A DNA stretch of 64,000 bases from Fratercula arctica. Lineage: Eukaryota > Chordata > Aves > Charadriiformes > Alcidae. Positions within the stretch are counted from its first letter, which is position 1. Every line of letters starts with the position of its first letter. Shown one piece after another: positions 13,290 through 26,385 of this stretch. Below the pieces are notes generated by a model that worked only from the letters and a program-made list of their open reading frames with translations, did no database searches and was not told where the DNA came from. A program made the translations under genes and the position numbers. Location of the stretch: NCBI GenBank assembly GCA_947846985.1, contig CANTUZ010000001.1:171096447-171160446 (forward strand), in the 5' to 3' direction.

Positions 13290-14030
13290 GACAGGTTGCT
13301 AAGTCAGTTGGGGACTGTGAGCAAATGAGATGCTTCCACTGGATTTCTGCAGGGATCAGTTCAAGCCCTGTTGCTATTCAGTATCTGCATCAATACTGGA
13401 GTTGAGAACTTATTTTCAAAGTTATGGCAATAACATATATGGTTGGCACAGTAAACAAGAACATGGTAGTCAGAAAGAGAGCGATCTGCCTCATCTAATT
13501 TAAAAAAGAAAAGTAGAAACAGACACCTCTGGTATCAGATAGGAGGATTCAAGTAGAAAAGACTTACTTCTAATAACCTACCAAGAGACTCTGAGACAAA
13601 CAGATAGATAGGAACATCTTTCTGGAAGTACCTCGATTTAGCATGTAATTTATCAGATGTCTACCAGCTGAGCAGACATCCTCAGGCAGAATGTGTTGAT
13701 GGATAACACATGATTATGAAAGAAGTTTCCTAGTCAGGCAGCAAGAATGATCAAAGGGATAGAAAAGTTCTCCTATGGAGAAAGTCAGAAGCCACAGGGA
13801 TGGATTACTTGAGGAAAAAGACATGTAAGAGGAGCTATAATAAAATCACCAAAACCACATCAGTAACAGCTCAGCAATTCCCTTTCTGTCCGATCCCTAA
13901 CAACAAGAGCCTTCAATTAAAGATAAATTCAAAGTTTATGAGGAGGAAATTCCCTCTGCATAGCAAATATTATACATGGAACTCATTGCCACTAAAACCT
14001 GCTGACACCAAAGCACACACAAAATCCTGA
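13290..14030 (+). repeat. Ancient CR1/L3-like relic
   Basis: A heavily diverged plus-oriented relic. Three separated landmarks in correct order support it: CAGGGATCAGTTCAAGCCCTG-like sequence at 13352-13372 (the VPQGS..GP motif region of RT), AGAATGATCAAAGGGATAGA at 13743-13762 (the RM.KG.E motif) and a GTTTATGAGGAGGAAATTCC then TGGAACTCATTGCCAC pair at about 13933-13993 (3' ORF end). It has many indels and stops. Confidence 0.7.
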
Positions 14031-17000
14031 CACATCAGGATTCAAAAGAATATGATTATGCAGGCATTCATCTTTCTGCTGCTGACCCTGCTGCCAAACC
14101 TCCACTAAGGACCTGAGATGGAGATTATCTGTGCTACTGAATTTGCTCCACAAATACAGTCAGTATAGATGATGGCAGAAAGATCCCAAAACTGGTGAAC
14201 TCCAGAGTCCGTGCTTGCTTTGTAAGCTGAAGATAATGGCTTACAGAAACTGTAGAAAGCCTGGATGTCCCTAAGTTGCTAACAGCTGTACCAAATGAGA
14301 GTAATTTTAAACCTGTTGCTGTTGTTATGTACCCAGCAGATTTTTCGCAACAGCAGGGACTGGAAGGACCCCAGTGAGCATTGTGAGGAAGGCTCCACAT
14401 GCACAGCAATGTCTTGCTACAGCTCTGTGTAGGACAATAACTCCTTCTCTGTCCTAGACCACTCCAATGAAGTCCTTAATGCATGGCTCCAATGCACGGC
14501 TCTTTGGCAAGTGTGGGCATTGTCTTCCTTACCATAGCTCCAATTCAAACTCCCAAGCACTGTAACTACCGTGCTGCCTTTTTCTTGACATCACAGTAGT
14601 AGCTAGGTTTTCTCTTCGTGATGCTCTATTGCTTACAGCTTGTGATCACATTAGCAAGAGAAACACAGAGTGGGCTGTAAGACTTCAAGTAGCTTATTTA
14701 TAGCTGAATTTTGTCATGTCTTGGAGAAAAACAATCCAGGATTATAAACATAAAAAAAAAAGCCAAAAAAAAAAAAAAAACCAACCAACTAACCTTGCTG
14801 TATTCAAAGGAATTCATTACTCTTTTCACATTCCTGACAATGGTGTTACAGCAAGTAAAAACTGAAAGCACGTTGTTTCCATAGCAATTGCTAAAATGAC
14901 ATGTTGTCACCTACTAAGTAATTTAAAAATAAACAAATCACTTTAAGAAGTGAGGGTATGAAGTCAGCCCAGTTTGTATTCAATAGTGGTTGTCCCTAGG
15001 CAAAGGGGATAAGATCTTCTTTCCCCATACCTAAACAGCATTCTGATACTCCCTAACTCACAACCCATCATTAGGCAACCATTTAGGAAAAATTTTGACT
15101 ACAAATTTATGAACATTCACTGTTAAGACAGTCTTCTGAGCAGACGAAAAATTATACACTATTCCTCTTTGTGAAGATTATTTTTGTCCCTGCGTGTACA
15201 GAAGCCTTCCTTTTGTTCCCATTTTTAATCCTCAAAAAGATGATGCTGACGTCATGAATGCTGTCTGAAGACCCGACATGGGAAATGTACTATTACTGTT
15301 TAATAATGTTCTCACCAAGAGCAAAAATCACGAAGCAGACATGTAGGTCAACCAGATATTAACTCTGATTTTTCTTTAATACTCACTGTTAAAAGAAATA
15401 GAATTTTTACCCTATTTATTTTCCACAACCAACACATTTTAAATTTAGAGGTACCTTTATAATGACAATAACCATCTTCATCCCCACACATTGACACAGA
15501 AATAAAACTTGACTGTAAGACAACCATGTAACAGAGATTGCTGAAGGAATGCATCACTTTCCTCCCCCTTCCTTCTTGTCTTACTTTACACCTGCTAGAA
15601 TGAAAGCCTCTTCATTGCAGTATTTATTTTAGCGATTCTCTTCTGACAAATTCATGCAACAATTTAATGTGATCAAGTGTACCAGTGGTCAAAATTAGCT
15701 GCTATAAAACTATGAAAGCCTTTTCCTTGTCTCTGAGAAACTGACATTTTTCTCACACCGCTTTCCTCTTCTACTTAACTGGCATGGTGGTGATGAGTTA
15801 ATCCCTTTGGAATGAAGATTCTAATTAACATCTATTAGGTGTTTAAACATTAATTAGACTACAGTAATTTAATACTCAAGCTAGTATGATATTTGATTCT
15901 ATAAATGTGCATTCTGCTACCAGGTGAAGTTTTCACTCGTTATTCAGAATATTAGAGAAGTCAACCACAGTGGTCCCCAGCATTAAAATTCTATTGATTT
16001 AGTGGGAAATCACTGGGTGTTTTCCAGACAAACTAGAAAAAATAACTCTTTTGTAGCAGAATTAAACTTGAAAAGGAATAAAAACTATCTCTTCCTATTT
16101 TTTTTTTACTATTATACTTCTGTTTTTCTAGTGAAAGTCATGTATAACTGGACTTCTCTGTTTAATTATTTGTTGAGATCCTAAAGCCACTGAAGCTCCC
16201 AAGATTGCATAACAAAACTATACTGAGCATCTGGAAATGAAATAAAGGTGGAAATGGGGTTTGAAAACTACCCATCATTAGGTAAATCGTGCAAGTTATA
16301 AAATCAGCCTAGAAAAGAGCTCAATTCCTTTCTTCTCCAAATTTCATCTGAACTCACACATCTAGTGTCGATCGTTCCAAATTGGTACATTACGTGTTCA
16401 CTGCCTCCAAAATTTCTTGATTAAAAAGCAAAGGAGCTTGAAAGAAGACATTATTATTCATAAAGTAGGATTCTAAAATAAAAAAAAAAAAAAAATCAAA
16501 GCAGTCAGAACAGTTGAATAAATCAACCGAAACCTGTGGATGATTAAATACACTTAGTAACGTGAGAAAGTCATACACATGGGGGGGGAAGATATTAGTA
16601 TCTATACAGCCATATTTACATAGCATGTAGTTTACCTTTACGAACACCCATCTGCATACAGGAATGCATATGTATGACACACACTGACACGGCAAAGACC
16701 AGCTCTTAGCAGCATATGCTGAGATTTCTCACAATCCTACACATACAAATAAGAATTCAGTCTACAAAGTCTTTAGCTAAAACAGTCAACAATTTACTGT
16801 ACCATTTACTGCACCATTTACTGCAAAACCAGAAGTGATCCTAACTGGAGGACTATTCTGTACTGCAGAGTTAGTGATCCACGTAACAGTTGCCCTGAGA
16901 AGATGCAGGCCTGTGCTCTGCTTGTCCGTCTCTTAACTTTGCCCCAAAGGTCTATTCTATATGAGTAAATCCAACTAAAATACAAAAGCAAAGATTTCTA

Positions 17001-20000
17001 GTTTGTGTGGAGACCAGATAGAAGAAAATTAATCTCACATATTGATCCATACTACCTAAGACAAAAAATGTCATCAGCTATAAGATCAGCAAAGAATAGA
17101 TATTCTTTTCCTAGAGTATATTTCTGCTTCATACATCTTGAACATACTTATAAACGTTGATTACCTATAGAAATAATTTAAGTTTCTCGGAAATTAGACT
17201 CAAGGTTGAAGGACAGCATGTTAGTACTTAATTAAATATAGCTTAGAGTGATGTCCATACGTCCTTTTAAGCCTTCATTTCCAGACAACAGAACAAGGTC
17301 AAAATAAATAATAGGTTTTTTGCTTAGGGATACTGAATTTCCAAAGATTCCACAGGGTTTTTACATACTATAAAGATGTAACAGCAAAGACTGTTACCTC
17401 CTGACAGGAGAGGGACAAATGGAATCCTGTGGGATTTAAGAGCAACACACAGACTGTTTTTCATCACTCTTTCACCTCAGGAAAAGGCAAGTGAAAAATG
17501 CACACCAAATACTTCAGTATGCAAAGCCATGCATACTTCAGTTAATTTTTCAAAGCCAAAGCTTGTTTCTCTTGTTCACAGTGGTCTCTTCTGCCACCAC
17601 AATAATGCAGAAAAGTATCCAGACTCTTTCTCTTCTTCATAGGAAAAATCATCTTTTTAAATGCCATAGAAAGAACACTGCAGTGATCTCTTTCATAAGC
17701 AGTTATGAGAGCCTACATGACTTAACTCAAGGTGTTAAAATCAATCCCCAAATTATTTAGTAAACCTCTAGGAGTTCTCACAGATGTATCCATGATTGCC
17801 CTACATAAACGAACAACACACAAGAAGAATCTGACAAGCATGACCTCTGGGGTGAGCAAAAGGTATAGGACAGCTGTACAGACATGTAGTACACACATGT
17901 ACTACAAAATGTCATGAATCCACCTCTGCATCTGGAGTTACTTGCTAAGTTCAAGTACACAAGTATACAGTGTTAGTTCTTCTGGATATTTTTATCCATC
18001 TATGTGAATGCCTTTTCCACAAAAAGATATATTTAGTTAATAAGGAATCCTTTCTGCAGAAGAGTCTACTTCATAAATTTCATATATTCTCTCACCTACC
18101 CATTCCTCTTATCCTTTTCCTAGGATTTTGCCCTACTGCTTTTAAAAAAAACACCTTCTTCCTTTTTTTTTTTTTTTTTAAACTACTTGATTACTTTTAA
18201 TTTGCAATGTCCTAGAAATAATTTGGCTTCCTAATGTCCTTCAGAACTTGTATGTGCGCTAAGAACCAAGCGTCACTCCTGCCATCAGCAAGCTGACACC
18301 TGTCATTGACTCAAAAGCTTTCAGAAGTTCCGCAGTGAGCTGGTTTGTAAATACACAGAAGCAAGCGGATTCCACCAGATTAGCACACTGGAGACTCTTC
18401 AAAGAAGAGCTAAGCACAAGCAATACTCAAACGAATGGCTGATTTTTATTGCCGTAGTTGCACTGTAGATATTCTCTGCATCATGTATTTCAATAACGTA
18501 TTCGTTGCAAGCTTTCATGCTGAACACTGACAGTAAGGAAGTCAGTAAACTTTATCTGGAAAGAAGGTACATTGAGTTTCAAATTAAGAATAACCTTTGC
18601 TTAAGTTTTCTCCAGCTGCTATAGTCATTGGCTGGGAGTATTAAGGTATGTGAGCTTCTCTGTCTTTAGCCGTTTAAGGGAAAAAAACCCTTGTGCTTGT
18701 TGTTATCGCTTTGTGTACTTTAATATTTAATAAAAAAATACTTGTTTTGCAAACCTGCTTTTCTGAGAGATTATTGAAAAATCAATCCAATGCCTAGCAG
18801 CTAAAAAACAAAGCTATTTGCCTCAGATCCTACAGATCACAAAATGATGTGGAAGAAAAACATCCTGACAAAAGCTCATTTTCTATTTCATAGAACAACT
18901 TAACACACTACCCACAGTCTTTCATGAACAGAAAAAAAAGTTAACACTTTTAAAAGTTAACCACAAAGTTAAAAGTTAACCACAAAGACAAGAGCAAATT
19001 CCAAAACATATTTTTAAGACCTCAAGATTTGCTTTGCTTTTAAACATTGGATTTTCTTTCTTTTTTTACATTTTTCTGTTACAAAAATGATAAAAAACAG
19101 AACTTCGCACAGAGCAACATACACAGGTGTCACCTAGGCACAATCTGCTGCTCTATGAGAGATTACCGATCTTCCTACTACACAAGCTGGTAAAAATAAA
19201 CTTAGTACCATATGAAATAATGACATGAAACGTGAATGTGAGCACATACGGTGTCACAGGCTTTGTTTACATAGCAAGTAGCGAGGTGAATTAGAGCAGA
19301 TTAGTAGATCAAACCATTTAATCTTCCATTAGATGTTATTTGCGGTTTATTTTAGACTAGACTTAGCCTTGTTCACAGGATCAAAAATGCAGTTCAAAGT
19401 TTTCTGATGGACAGCTATCCTGCATATCTTTGCTCCCTTGACTCAAGGGACTTCTCACGGAAGTGTCACGCTGTTCCTTTCATCTGTCTCACGCAGATGA
19501 CAGTAGCACGTCAGTTCACACACCCCCAGTAGGCTCCACCATAAAGTTTCTATATTCCCTATCTTCCATATCTCTGGTCACAGAATCAAAACACAGACCA
19601 GTGCCTTCTTGCCAAGAAGCGACAGGATCACTCATTATCTTTTCAGTGCCAATGAGCATCATGAGAGATGCTGCATACCCTTGCGTCCCACACCATAAGG
19701 TAAACTCTGGCAACGGTACAGCACAGGCCTAATTTAATTGTGCTTTTACCGAATGCATATGCATAATGGAACTGCAATCTACATTTGGTCATCTGAAAGA
19801 CACTGGACTACGTGGGACAGACACTCTGCAAATGTTTCCAATACCTTCCAAATGCAGGGTGTTACTTTTAGTGTGAATCATCTATGAGGACATCTTTGAG
19901 ACTTTCCTTCAGACTGAAACACTGAGCAAAGCTTCTGCAGTACCTGTATGCTCAGTTCTCTGCTCTCTTTGTCATAAGCAGGGCATCCAGAAGCGCACTG

Positions 20001-20458
20001 GTGTCAGGACTTTGTCTGCTCCTTCACTGAGGACAGTCATCAACCCACAGAGCATTCAGAAGTGCATGGAGTGGGATGGGAGGAGTACCACTGGACATCA
20101 CTGTCTTTCAATTTGGCATATGTTATGCAATGATTGAAAAGGGAACTGATTCCCAACACTTCTCTCTGTACTGTTTTCTCCTCCTCCACACTTGTGTGCT
20201 TCAAATACTCCCTTGCTGCATTCAATCCATTTTTTTTGGGTAAACCTGGCTAATCCAAATATGCCTTACCCCAGCCCACAGTACCCTTCCCTTTACAACC
20301 TTTCCTGAGTGTGACTTGGGGCAGAGGAAGAGATAATGTACTGCCAGCAACCACTGCCTTAAACACTGCATTTCAAAGAAATGGTATCATCCTGAATGGT
20401 ATCTGTTGTACAAGCAGCTGACTGCAGGGCAGGGACAGGATCTGACATGTGGCCAGAA

Positions 20459-21290
20459 GCACCAGCACCACTATCACCACCGAGGAGGACCTTTATACAC
20501 TGCATTTGAGGAGGGGAAGAGACAGCGTAGCTGGGGTTTTGTGCAGAAGCCTAGGGGGGACTGTGTTATCAAGGCATGACACGTCCATGACTTATGCAGG
20601 TGCCGGGACTGTGCCTGGCACACACGCAGAGCTGAGACGGGCCAAGTGGCCTCTGATGGAGCTTGTTGCTCCACAGAACTTCCCTCACAGCTCACAGTCC
20701 CTGGGGAATTGTCCCTCAAGGCGCAGAAGCTCTCACAGTCCATCCAGAGACTTACACCTCCTTTCCGCAGCTCTGTGACCAGTGCCCTAATTCTACCAGA
20801 AACCTCCTAAACACAGTCCCACCCTCAATACATGTACAGGAAAAGAGTACACACGCTTACTCAGGCGGGCATCTGCACCACCAGTTTTGCAGTTCCCAGT
20901 GCCTGCTGTGGCAGAGAATGGGCCGAGGGGATGTTCCTGTGTGTTGTCTCATGGGGGTCCTCTGGGGGTTGCAAGAATGAGACGTGTGCAGTACTATAGA
21001 CATGCTTTTCCTTGGAGTTTTCTCCCAGACTGTTGGTCCTGGGACTAAGGGTGTGGATGTCCTCATGAGCAGTGGGCTCGGCGGAGTCCTCTGTCCTCCC
21101 CTGACAATCTGTTCAAGATCTCTGTTGTAGTGGCACACACACCGTGCATGTTTTTCCCACCTCATTAAAAACATGGTCTTCATCTATTTGAACAAATGCA
21201 GCACTGCTTGTGAGTCCTGTCCCACTTGGCAGCAGCCTTGACATTAGCAACAGGGTGGTGCACCTGCTGGAGAAACTTCTGGGCCTTTTA
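20459..21290 (+). repeat. Unnamed interspersed repeat, copy 1 (inverted partner at 39238-40080)
   Basis: The sequence recurs on the opposite strand at 39238-40080. By eye about 95% of bases agree over 20521-20980, then agreement falls to roughly 75% with indels up to 21290. Both copies translate partly to similar peptides in several frames (for example LLHRTSLTAHSPW and NRVVHLLEKLL), but stops in each copy rule out an intact gene. It is not CR1. I saw no terminal inverted repeats, poly-A tail or convincing transposase motif, so the class is unknown; a DNA transposon remnant or old LTR piece are options. It lies in ACSS3 intron 7. Confidence 0.85.
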
Positions 21291-22955
21291 GAGTACATGC
21301 TGTCAAGCTCCAGGTTGCCCCTTGCTCAATATTCTGGGAGGCCAATGCGACAGTTGTCACTATTGCAAAAGGCAACAATAGGAAAGGAGGAATTCTTTTA
21401 ATAATGTTATACGAAAGATTTATAAGAAAGATGTTGTTCATAAAGGAGGAACAGCAAAAGAAATAGGGCTGATGAAGAGGATAGAAGCCAAAGCTTCGAA
21501 GAAATGAAGGAGCGGCTGAAAGTCAGAACAAGCAAACATCTGGTGGTGATTAGCAAATATGAAGTCGCACATAGCATTTGGTCCTTTTGCATTGCACGAG
21601 AAGTACTTCAGAATAAGGTGGGAGCTCTTGACAGTTTTACAGCTTTCTGCTGGCACTTTTCATTTGCTCTGGAGAACTTCACAGCAGCGCAGTCCAACTA
21701 ATTTATCCCAAGTGGCAAAGCTTCTGTCTTAGCGTTCTCTATAAAAATGTCAATATATATAAATATATTTATATATTTAAAACCACTTTGTGAACCAAAT
21801 CAATAACCAAGGACAATCAGAGGACTTATTTCAGAACTGCACTACTGCCGTGATTTGAAATACATGCACCCCTAACAACCATTGCTTTTCTGGACTTGAG
21901 GATTCTTGACCTGCTTCAGGAGTTGTCTTCTGCTTGTGAGAATCTCACTTAGAAGTTTATAGAGTGAACTTCAAGCAGCAAAGTATACTTCTAACTTCCA
22001 AAACAGGATGCAGGAAGCCATAGTCACTTCTGTAGTGTTTGATGCAGCAGCATCCAAACAATTTTGGAGGCAATCTCGCATTACTACAACTGCCCATGCT
22101 TCTTCAGTATCCCCAGGATTCAGAAATGTATTTACTCAAAATTCACGTGCAATCCCAGTACCAGCTATCCCACCAACAGCAGTGTATAAATTCATACCAC
22201 TGAAGCACATCTCAACCAATACCAATTTAACTGGTTGTGTAAACACCAAAGAATTGTTCTGATAGTGCTTGTTCCTGAAAACAGTAACAATCCATTTCTA
22301 TTCTAGTATGGTCTTCCATCACTTGTATGGTGTATTAGCTGGAAAATGAAGAAAGTTTAATCATAATATACATTTCTTTATGCAGAACTTCTGCACTTAT
22401 GATGGTCTGTAAACCATTGTATTTCCACCATGTCATGCTGACTTCCCTGCTGCACAAACACTGGGTACAGATGCTGCTCTAACAACTGCTACATTCACAA
22501 TATCATCAAAGCTTTTTTCATATACTTTTTCATGTTCTCAGTATCCAGTACATTCACTATACTTTTGCAGTTCTTGTATGCTCTGCCATGAGTTACCATT
22601 AGATTTCCTTTAATGGTTCACAAATTTCTAATTACCACCACAAATCAACAGAGGTAATCAGCATGCCATGATAGCAGAGCTAAAGCAACTTCTGCCTCTA
22701 CGACCATTGAAAAAGACAGAACAATTACTAGGTGGGCTTCACTCTGCACAGTGTTGGAGAAGCTGGGATATATCCAGAATTCCTAATGTCAGGTGAATGC
22801 AGGAAACCAAATCTTAGCATGCTTAAGAGCTAATAATGTCAGTGCTTTTACATAAAATGTCTTTCACTATCACTGATGGATACTGGATTCAGTCCCTGAA
22901 GAATAAAGAAGATGGTTCAAGCAACACTGTACGTTCTTGCCTGGCAATTAGAGAA

Positions 22956-23390
22956 TTAACAATAACTTCTGAAAAAATAACAATGTTCGGTAGTGTGATT
23001 GCTTTTTGGAGCACCAAAGTTAGGATGCAGCAGGTCACTAATTGGACTAGTGTCCTCCCCATCCCACTGAGTTTCATCCCCCAAGGAGAAGGACCAAGCC
23101 CTGAATGTCAACTGAGTCTTGGCTTCAGGTGCCTTGAATGGTAGGGGTAGGAAAGAAGAGACAAGTCTCCTCAAGAATTCTGGCTCCAACCATAGATCTT
23201 CCAATTGCCTCCAACTCAGATCCAGTAAGAATTTGTCATCTCCAGTCAAGCCAAATACAACATCCTCTCCTAGACCCATAATAAAGGTAGTCTCATGGCC
23301 TGTGGCTGAAGCAACGCAGGTACACTCAACATCTCCATTTCTAGGTCTGTTGTTTTGGAGCTCCTTGCTCCACTGACCATCACCAGTCAC
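22956..23390 (-). other. Unexplained 144-codon ORF, same strand as ACSS3, just past exon 7
   Basis: Starts at an ATG (23390) and runs 144 codons, unusually long for this AT-rich intron. Its composition is protein-like, with segments such as LSWRQLEDLWLEPEFLRRLV and WSFSLGDETQWDGEDT. It begins 220 bp downstream of the exon 7 donor. No ACSS3 homology, conserved domain, clear upstream splice acceptor or poly-A signal was recognised. It could be a retropseudogene or transposon fragment, or chance. Confidence 0.3.
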
Positions 23391-23609
23391 ACAGATGAAG
23401 TAGACAAGTTTGAAGGATAGAACAGTAAGTTTTCCTTAAGAATTACTATAATAGATGGGAGAGTATAAACACTGAAGATATACACACAATTTAAATATAT
23501 GTATTGCATGAAGAATGGAAGAATGGACAGGCATAAACACGATCACCAGGATCATCAACTGGAGGAGATGCTGCTTTTTCAAAGGCTGGCTTTTTGGAAT
23601 GGATCATAC

Positions 23610-23705
23610 CTCATACAAAACTGTAGTATTCCCATGAAGGAGAGGCCCATAGCAAATGTAGGAATGACCAACAACCCAGCCTAAATCAGAAGCTGCCCAC
23701 CACAC
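23610..23705 (-). CDS. ACSS3: ACSS3 exon 7
   Basis: Encodes residues 336-367 (32 codons, phase 0 at both ends). It contains [16 protein letters not shown] and [16 protein letters not shown]. The D.GW..GHSY..YGPL..G motif is the A4-type region of acetyl/propionyl-CoA synthetases that shapes the acyl pocket. The acceptor is ATTTTAG before 23705 and the donor is GTATGA from 23609. Confidence 0.97.
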
Positions 23706-23786
23706 CTAAAATGAAATAAAAACATAAATATAGTTGGGAGTTTTTTAAGAGTTAAAAAAAAATATAAGACATTTAAGCAGGATTAC
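23706..23786 (-). other. ACSS3 intron 6 (81 bp)
   Basis: A minimal intron between exons 6 and 7 with donor GTAATC and acceptor ending ATTTCATTTTAG. It is only 81 bp long, in a gene whose other introns are mostly 2-14 kb. The pyrimidine content comes from T runs. Confidence 0.95.
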
Positions 23787-23867
23787 CTCACCAGGTTTGA
23801 GTCCATATACAGCTGACATTGTCCAGTTCAGCATAACTGCATAGCCACCTGTTGGTCTCACAACACC
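23787..23867 (-). CDS. ACSS3: ACSS3 exon 6
   Basis: Encodes residues 309-335 (27 codons, phase 0 at both ends), beginning GVVRPTGGYAVMLNW. The first Gly completes the phosphate-loop motif from exon 5, and RPTGGY is the conserved continuation in ACSS3. The acceptor is ATTTAG before 23867 and the donor is GTAATC from 23786. Only 81 bases of intron separate it from exon 7. Confidence 0.96.
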
Positions 23868-26244
23868 CTAAATGAGAAAATTTGAATATTTAAGATCATT
23901 TGAAGTATGCAATGATATTCCTGTCTTCAATTAAATTTTGTTTTTTTAGCAGCAATAGACTTAAAGTTGTCCAATTCCAATACCCCTCACTTAAGAAAAG
24001 GATCCATTTAGACAAGCACGTGCTTGTGTTAGCATTCGCACTGAAGTAATTTTGGCAAACAAACAAACAAATAAACAAGCATACAATAAAACAAACATAA
24101 AAACCTAACCCAAGGCCTATCTGACAATAGTTTTCAGAAGATAACTAACAAAGACTAGAATTCGCTCAGTAAGGTCAGATAATCAAATATTTAGTCAACA
24201 TACGCTGACAAAAATAAACGATTGAGTATTTACCTCACTTAAGCTGTGGCCAGATAAATGCTGGGCATGTTTTAAATTCATTGCATAGTCTCTCTGTATG
24301 ATCGCTGAAGAAAGAGGAGCACCTGCGGAGTAGATGACCCCTATAATAACTTGGGTGAATTACTCTCTGAAATGTACCCCTCTTTCTGCACTGACTCTTT
24401 TTAAAGATGTTAGAAAATTGTATTAAACCAGATGTCTGTTATTGAAAGGTTTAATACCTAGCCTGAAGTATACATACAATGCAAAATGAAGAACATCCCA
24501 GCCTTAGTCTAAAAGAGGGATTTGAAAATTAGAACGAGAGAGTATCAATAGCATCATGCACCTTGGTAAGCCAAAAACTGTCTCTGGAACACCATTAATA
24601 GGAAAAATTTTGAAATTTTTTGTAGTATTTGGATGTTTAATATACATTTCATCATCTTCTAGTACACTGCTTCTAGAAGAAAGAATTAAGTAAACTATGT
24701 CCTGAAGTAAAATTCAGGTGAGATTCATCTGACCAAACAAATGTCTACAGTGCAGACACTACAATACAGCTATCTGTCTCTGCTAGGCATGGTACATTCT
24801 CTTTATGTTGTTAATAGAATGAAACACATGCTTTCAAGCCCCATCAAAGAAATGAGGGACTGTAGAGACATATTAACTCATTAAAATGGAGACTGCCACA
24901 GCGAGAATGGTTAACCAACAAGTGTTTCAGAAAGCAGATTGCCGTTGTTAGTCTCAGCTTCTAATTTAGTCCCCACTCTGAGATTAACCAAAGTTTTGTT
25001 ATGAAGGTCATAACTGAGTAATTTTACTAGCATGACCATCTAAAAGCAAGTTCCTTAAATGAATAAAAAAGTTGTTTTATTCATGAAGTTACTCATTGTA
25101 GCTTAGTGTTAGCTGACAATCTCCCTCTTATAAGGGTGATTCATTCCAGGTGCCTATATTTTTCTCTGGAGAACCAACACAGTGAAGTAAACTTCTGAGA
25201 ACTTTTATCTCTGAGATACTATGTTTTGAAACTAACAGCAAGGAAAATACCTGTTGTAACACAGGATCTTATCTTGGACCTTTTGACAATATAATTAAAT
25301 AATTCCAGATACGCATGTTGCTTTAAAGTGCCCACATTCAAAGCAAAAGCAGAAGACATTTTTCTCAGCAAAACTGATGTTTGTTTTCCCTTAACTCCCC
25401 TTCAATTTGGAACTTTATAGGCCACATCATGAAACAATTTTCTAGTAGTAGCCTAAGCAATGACATATCCAGGGATATGTGATACCATCCCTGAATTTGT
25501 GGCGGTAAGACCACTGCCAGAAAGTTATATTCAGTTTGTCTTCTACACTTGGAAACAGACTTTAAGTACCAAGGAAACACTCAAGAGTTTGCTTTTAAAA
25601 TAAGACCTTTTAAAAATAGATCATTAAGACTAACTGACATTTGAAAGCAAACATTTTCCAAGAATGCCCTATGTTGGTTTTCACTTACTCAATTTAGACT
25701 TTCATTTTCATGGGAATTATGTTCTCAGAGCTCTTCAATAACACAAACCTTCAGAACATGCTTAATTCCATTTAGTCTGTAATGTCATTCATTACATGTT
25801 ATCTACAGAAAGATTAGCTAATATGTAAATAAGGAATAAGCAAAGACTATTCAGCAATAAATGCTGCCACACAAGTCATATATTAACCAATCTTGTCATT
25901 AAGTGACTATATTACGCTTATCTCAAACTGTTAAAACACAGAAGATATTAATGGATAAAAGACATTCTGCTCTCTTCAAAGGTTCATACTATACAAACAT
26001 TTTGAAGTAAATGCAGTTTATCTTTATATTACTATTATTTAAAAAAAAAAACATGATTTATTCCTAGACACTGACTTTAAAGCAGTGAAATGTGAATATA
26101 TGAGATTAAACCATTTCTACCAATGCTTATCATTTATAGCACTGAGCTCTTGCAAACAGTTAGAACCTTTTTAATTAAATATTTTCTCAAGTGGAACTGC
26201 AAATAGGTTGGTCACAGACACTTAGACTACAGACAGTCCTTTAC
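23868..26244 (-). other. ACSS3 intron 5
   Basis: An intron of 2377 bp, AT-rich, with a short AAAC microsatellite patch near 24058-24085. No transposable element, exon or RNA gene was recognised. Confidence 0.85.
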
Positions 26245-26385
26245 CTTGGGCAACCCTGTTGTTCCAGATGTATAGAGAATATAAAGGGGATGGTCCGAGG
26301 GAACAGAGACACACTTGTAACACTGTGCTTTTTCAAGCTCTTCTTCCCAGTCAAGATCACGACCTGGGACAAGAGGAACATGGCC
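26245..26385 (-). CDS. ACSS3: ACSS3 exon 5, phosphate-binding loop
   Basis: Encodes residues 262-308 (47 codons, phase 0 at both ends). It starts VPLVPGRDLDW, the segment before the catalytic core, and ends YILYTSGTTGLPK. Residues 299-308 form the A3 motif, the Gly/Ser/Thr-rich loop that binds ATP phosphates in adenylate-forming enzymes, with its last Lys at the splice site and the next Gly in exon 6. The acceptor is TTGGCAG before 26385 and the donor is GTAAAG from 26244. Confidence 0.97.

Larger units (their letters stand above)
9447..23609 (-). other. ACSS3 intron 7
   Basis: At 14163 bp this is the largest intron here. It contains a GC-rich A-tailed block (10800-11102), a minus CR1 (11812-12501), an old plus CR1 (13290-14030), copy 1 of an unnamed repeat (20459-21290) and an unexplained 144-codon ORF (22956-23390). 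A GC-rich stretch at 12510-12830 beside the CR1 has no assignment. Homopolymers lie at 14752-14780, 16480-16495 and 18163-18179. Short tandem patches include 16796-16824 (ACCATTTACTG-like units) and 18952-18985. 14100-20400 is otherwise ordinary AT-rich sequence with nothing recognised. Confidence 0.85.

Noticed and set aside
15247..15254. Perfect CRE palindrome TGACGTCA
   Set aside because: A single 8-mer deep in intron 7 with no other promoter features; one or so such sites are expected by chance in a window this size.
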